In this document: piece by piece, positions 60,696 through 64,000 of the stretch
Layout: every line of letters starts with the position of its first letter
How positions within the stretch are numbered: position 1 is the first letter of the stretch
Source of the DNA: Trema orientale
Lineage: Eukaryota > Streptophyta > Magnoliopsida > Rosales > Cannabaceae
Direction of reading: 5' to 3'
Length of the DNA stretch: 64,000 nucleotides
Assembly: GCA_002914845.1 (NCBI GenBank)
Contig: JXTC01000061.1
Location: 755,691-819,690 of the forward strand
Position numbers and translations under genes: made by a program
The notes under the pieces: model-generated
What the model saw: the letters and a program-made list of their open reading frames with translations, nothing else
Databases searched by the model: none
What the model was told of the DNA's origin: nothing

Positions 60696-61949
60696 CATTA
60701 TTATTATCTCTTGTTATCTTATCTTTACATGTCCTTTCCCCTTCTATTTATAGATAAGGAAAGGGGACTATTTTTGGAGGAAAAATGAGTTTTCCAAATT
60801 ATCTAATCATAATAAGGTTAGGTAACAATTGTGATAATTATGATTGACTTTGCTTTTTCCACTTTTATTTTCGCAATTTCTGGATAGTCGTTTGAATTGG
60901 ACATTTCTAAAGAATCTTTTGTGACCAGTCTCATTTTTTCTTGAATTTTATTTGCAGCTCGTTCATTTCCTCTTATTGTGTTCTTTTCTATTTCAAGCAC
61001 CACATACAAGCCATCTCACTTTACACTCTTTATGACTTTCCTATGCTCAATTATGCTGCATCAAGTACCACCAAGATTATGATATTTAGCTACAAGTCTT
61101 AATTGATATGTGCTTTACTTCTTGTAATTCCATCTCTATACTATTTACCAAACCAAGATTGACAATTCCAACAGCTCTGTTATTTCTCATGAAAAACATG
61201 TCACTGCCAAACTTTTTATGTTGTGTAAATAAATACCTCCATGGACTTGCATTACAATTACAACTGAAATAAAAAATCCAATTGATTCCTTTCCTTTTTT
61301 CCAATAACCAGTGGAATCTCGGTACATTCATATCTTTTAGCTAGAAGCCAATTCTGCGCACCCGAAATTCTCTATCCGGCTTTTATTTTTATTTTTTTTT
61401 GGTTTTTTATTTTTATCATGTCCTCCTTCGGTTGAGACCATTGATCTCAACTAGCACCTACCTGTAATACTACTTGTTGAAAACCTATATAGCCAAGAAA
61501 TCTAATTCTAGAGTAAATTTATATCAAAGCACACATATACAAGAATTAAAGAAAGAACATATAAGTATTCAATTTAATATATTTCAGCCAAATTGGCTAC
61601 ATTAATAAGGGACTACTAGCAAGTATTTCACTAAGAATGAGAATAATTACACTCTCAGTCCCCATCCACACGAAAGCCCCCAAAACGTATTATCACATGC
61701 GTACTCTTAGATTCCAGTAATATAAAAATTCTTGAAGAAGCCATAATTACATTCTCTCAGCTTTTACAACCCTGAAAACCCCAAGAGCGCTTTCACTTAT
61801 AAGTTACATTATTAATCCTTCTTGCTCTCTCAGAATTAAACTAAACATAAGATCTATTTTTAGAGTTTCAAAATAGACTAGTACTAGTAATTGTGTGAAT
61901 CCTGATACTAAAAGAAATTCTTATATATATTTTCTATTAAAGGTTATAC
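60696..61949. other. Intergenic, no gene recognised
   Basis: The minus-strand frames of 60-80 codons here show no known motif. Sequence is AT-rich and may be retroelement debris, continuous with the remnants on either side. Confidence 0.3.
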
Positions 61950-62829
61950 TATTACATAACTATCCCAATCATACACATATACTTCTATAATCCCAACTAG
62001 CCAAATCCTAATTAAATTTGGAAACCTTGAATTTAAAGTCACATGTATACATAACATGGATTTTGCGCTGTTGATCAATCGTGACTGTTTAAGTTTAGCT
62101 ATGTACTAATCTTGGCTAAATAATTGAATAAGGAAAGAAAGTTAACAGAGTATGGATACCCACCAGAGAAATAGGAGTAAGAATACAAGTACAAGCTATG
62201 TAGCTTGTCTAACCACCGAAATGACTACCACAAATAGACAAACACCTGAAAGTAGGAGAAGTAGGGTGGGTGAGCATTCACATGCTCAGTAGAAATTCAA
62301 TTATCTTTTTGAGTGAATTAAATTTTACCAAATCAGTATGGTTAACACCTTTTTTCAAAATTTATTTATAAACCAAGATTATAAAATAATTGATATCCAG
62401 AATAATCACATATTCATAACAAAAATTAGAAACACATGATTGTACATAATAAAAGGATAACTTAGCAGAAATAACAAACTTGGCTAAATAGTTAAACATG
62501 GAGAAAGACTGACAAAGAAAAAGGTACCAACCAAATAGGAATAGGATCACAAGTGTAAGCCAAGCGACCTACCTAGCTATCGAGATAATTAACTTGAATA
62601 GACAATCACCTGAAAGGGAGGAAAGTAGGAGGGGTGAGCTCGAAAGCTCAGTAGAGAAACTGTTACTTCATTTAAAAACTTTTTTAGTGATGGAGAGTCC
62701 CTATATGATTAGTTTAATCCAAAACACTTTTGCAAAACTCTCTCTATATATATATATACACACACATAACAATCTCCAAAATCGATAGTCTGTATGCACA
62801 TATATTTATATATAGGGCACCAATTCAGT

Positions 62830-62871
<42 letters not shown>

Positions 62872-63480
62872 CCTATGCATAAGTATCAATTGGGCGAATG
62901 AAAATTTTTTTTGCACATTTTTTTATTTTAAAAAGTAAGAGAGAGAAATAGCATTAATGATGCACGTCTTTTCATGCATATTATTATAACTATTAGATCA
63001 CCATTAGATGATGATCTAACGGCTAAAAAAAAATACCTACACATAGGTAAAAAAAAAAAATTACCTACTGGATTGGCAACCTTATATATATATATATATA
63101 AGCGTGATATGTAAAAATCAATCAGTCCATCGACACATGACATAAATCTACTTATACCCATGAGTTCACCACTTCTCATCAATGGAAACCAGGATGTTGG
63201 TACTATGTGTGCCATACAGGCTACCTAACACCTAGCTCATATTCGGAGGGGACACCTATGTGTCGCCTACCAAACCTCGAGGGCAACCGCATTGCCTACA
63301 CCTGTCAAATAGGGAGATAATTAGAAGAAAAATTGTGTGGAAGTTCACGGACTCTGCATTACCGGTGGGGCCGTAGCGCCACATTATAAAAACTCTATGA
63401 TGCTAACCTGGTACTCATGTATGATCCTATGACATGTGTACTCTGAACTAATATATAAAAATAGCCATGTATTAATTTAA
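61950..63480 (-). mobile_element. Decayed LTR-retrotransposon remnant (LTR-like, minus orientation), split by a MITE
   Basis: Two direct copies about 370 bp apart (about 62100-62290 and 62470-62660) share 'cttggctaaata.tt', 'aaataggagtaag', 'acacctgaaag.aggag' and 'gtgagc..gctcagtaga'. Both are the reverse complement of sequence near 58745-58890. A less AT-rich part at about 63120-63430 has LTR-like composition. MITE copy 5 (62815-63081) inserted into it and is therefore younger. No TSD and no coding domain were seen. Boundaries are approximate. Confidence 0.4.
62815..63081. mobile_element. Mutator-like MITE, family M1, copy 5, 9-bp TSD
   Basis: A 267-bp unit from GGGCACCAATTCAGTAGG to GGATTGGCAACC, flanked by TTATATATA on both sides (62806-62814 and 63082-63090). 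The left inner fold has an expanded T-run of nearly 40 bases. The interior matches the family closely ('gatgcacgtcttttcatgca', 'gatgatctaacggctaaaa'). Confidence 0.85.
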
Positions 63481-63683
63481 GTTCAAGTAATGCTCTGGTT
63501 TTTAATAAAATGGTTAGTTATAATTTATAGAAAAATAGACGGCTTAACGAACGTATTTTAATATATCCAAAATAACCTGAACTCAAAAATAGTCCCAGAG
63601 CAATCCAATATATATATCATACCATTCAATTCTATCACAGATATTCAAATAGTTCTAAAATCACGTTTGTCATCATAAGTTGC

Positions 63684-64000
63684 CACTACAAGAAGAAGGT
63701 AGTAGAACGACGACTCTAAAGCGGCGACAAATTATCGCCGCTTTATATTTTAACTAAAGCGGCGACAAAACACGTAGTCGCCGCTATAGAGTATTTATAA
63801 TGCTAGAAAAATGAAAAGGTCTAAAGCGGTGGCACTTGTCGCCACTTTAGATGACTGCGCCAAATTTTCCCTCCAAAAATATCTAAAGCGGCGACAATTG
63901 TCGCTGCTTAAAAAGGAGTGCGCCAACTGGCGCTAAGTGAAAAAATATCTTCTCTAAAGTGGCGATAATAGTCGTCGCTTTAGACTAATCTAATATTAAT
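63684..64000 (+). mobile_element. Left end of a CACTA (En/Spm-type) transposon, runs off the window
   Basis: It starts with the canonical tip CACTACAAGAAGA at 63684. The next 300 bases hold five palindromic subterminal units of the form CTAAAGCGGCGACAA...TTGTCGCCGCTTTA, at about 63716, 63753, 63821, 63882 and 63954, some degraded. Repeated subterminal palindromes are the transposase-binding zone in CACTA elements. The preceding three bases TGC would be half of a 3-bp TSD. The other end and any transposase lie outside the window. Confidence 0.88.

Noticed and set aside
1-64000. CRISPR array, prokaryotic operons, phage or plasmid genes
   Set aside because: None seen. Spliced genes, plant-type families and TIR/SINE/LTR elements show this is plant nuclear DNA; the tandem repeats lack unique spacers of constant length.

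Overview
The window is nuclear DNA from a flowering plant, most likely a eudicot. It is AT-rich, has spliced genes with GT-AG introns, and is packed with non-autonomous transposons. I could not identify the species.

Four genes are supported. (1) 2282-2820 (+): a beta-type lipid phosphate phosphatase, broken in this assembly by a single N exactly where the first catalytic motif should be. (2) 20611-27009 (+): a complete ten-exon oxysterol-binding-protein-related protein (ORP2A-like, 769 residues) with a PH domain, a likely FFAT ER-anchoring motif and a lipid-binding domain. (3) 35835-40424 (-): a complete four-exon NPF6-clade nitrate/chloride transporter (588 residues) with Tyr where Arabidopsis NRT1.1 has the nitrate-binding His356. 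(4) 55730-56128 (-): an intronless eight-cysteine lipid-transfer/hydrophobic-seed-protein-like secreted protein.

From memory, the Arabidopsis LPP-beta and ORP2A genes are neighbours (At4g22550 and At4g22540) in a region rich in eight-cysteine protein genes. Genes 1, 2 and 4 therefore look like an old microsyntenic block that transposon insertions have stretched to more than 50 kb. Genes 1, 2 and 4 all touch lipid handling, but nothing in the sequence shows that they act together.

The rest is a mosaic of mobile DNA, much of it with readable target-site duplications (TSDs). It includes: five copies of a Mutator-like MITE with about 45-bp inverted ends and 9-bp TSDs, one split by a second nested element; a 1.6-kb foldback element (32410-34005) whose arms are mirrored tandem arrays, with an exact 8-bp TSD; long-inverted-repeat elements at 45419-46284 and 53868-54804; a hAT-type element at 51500-52105; a solo-LTR-like unit at 34544-35104; a tRNA-derived SINE at 55268-55422; a four-copy 350-400 bp dispersed family, one copy abutting the phosphatase promoter; decayed LTR-retrotransposon remnants from 56.8 to 63.5 kb; and the end of a CACTA element running off the right edge. 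A 998-base run of N (48513-49510) is an assembly gap. No CRISPR array, rRNA or intact tRNA gene was seen.
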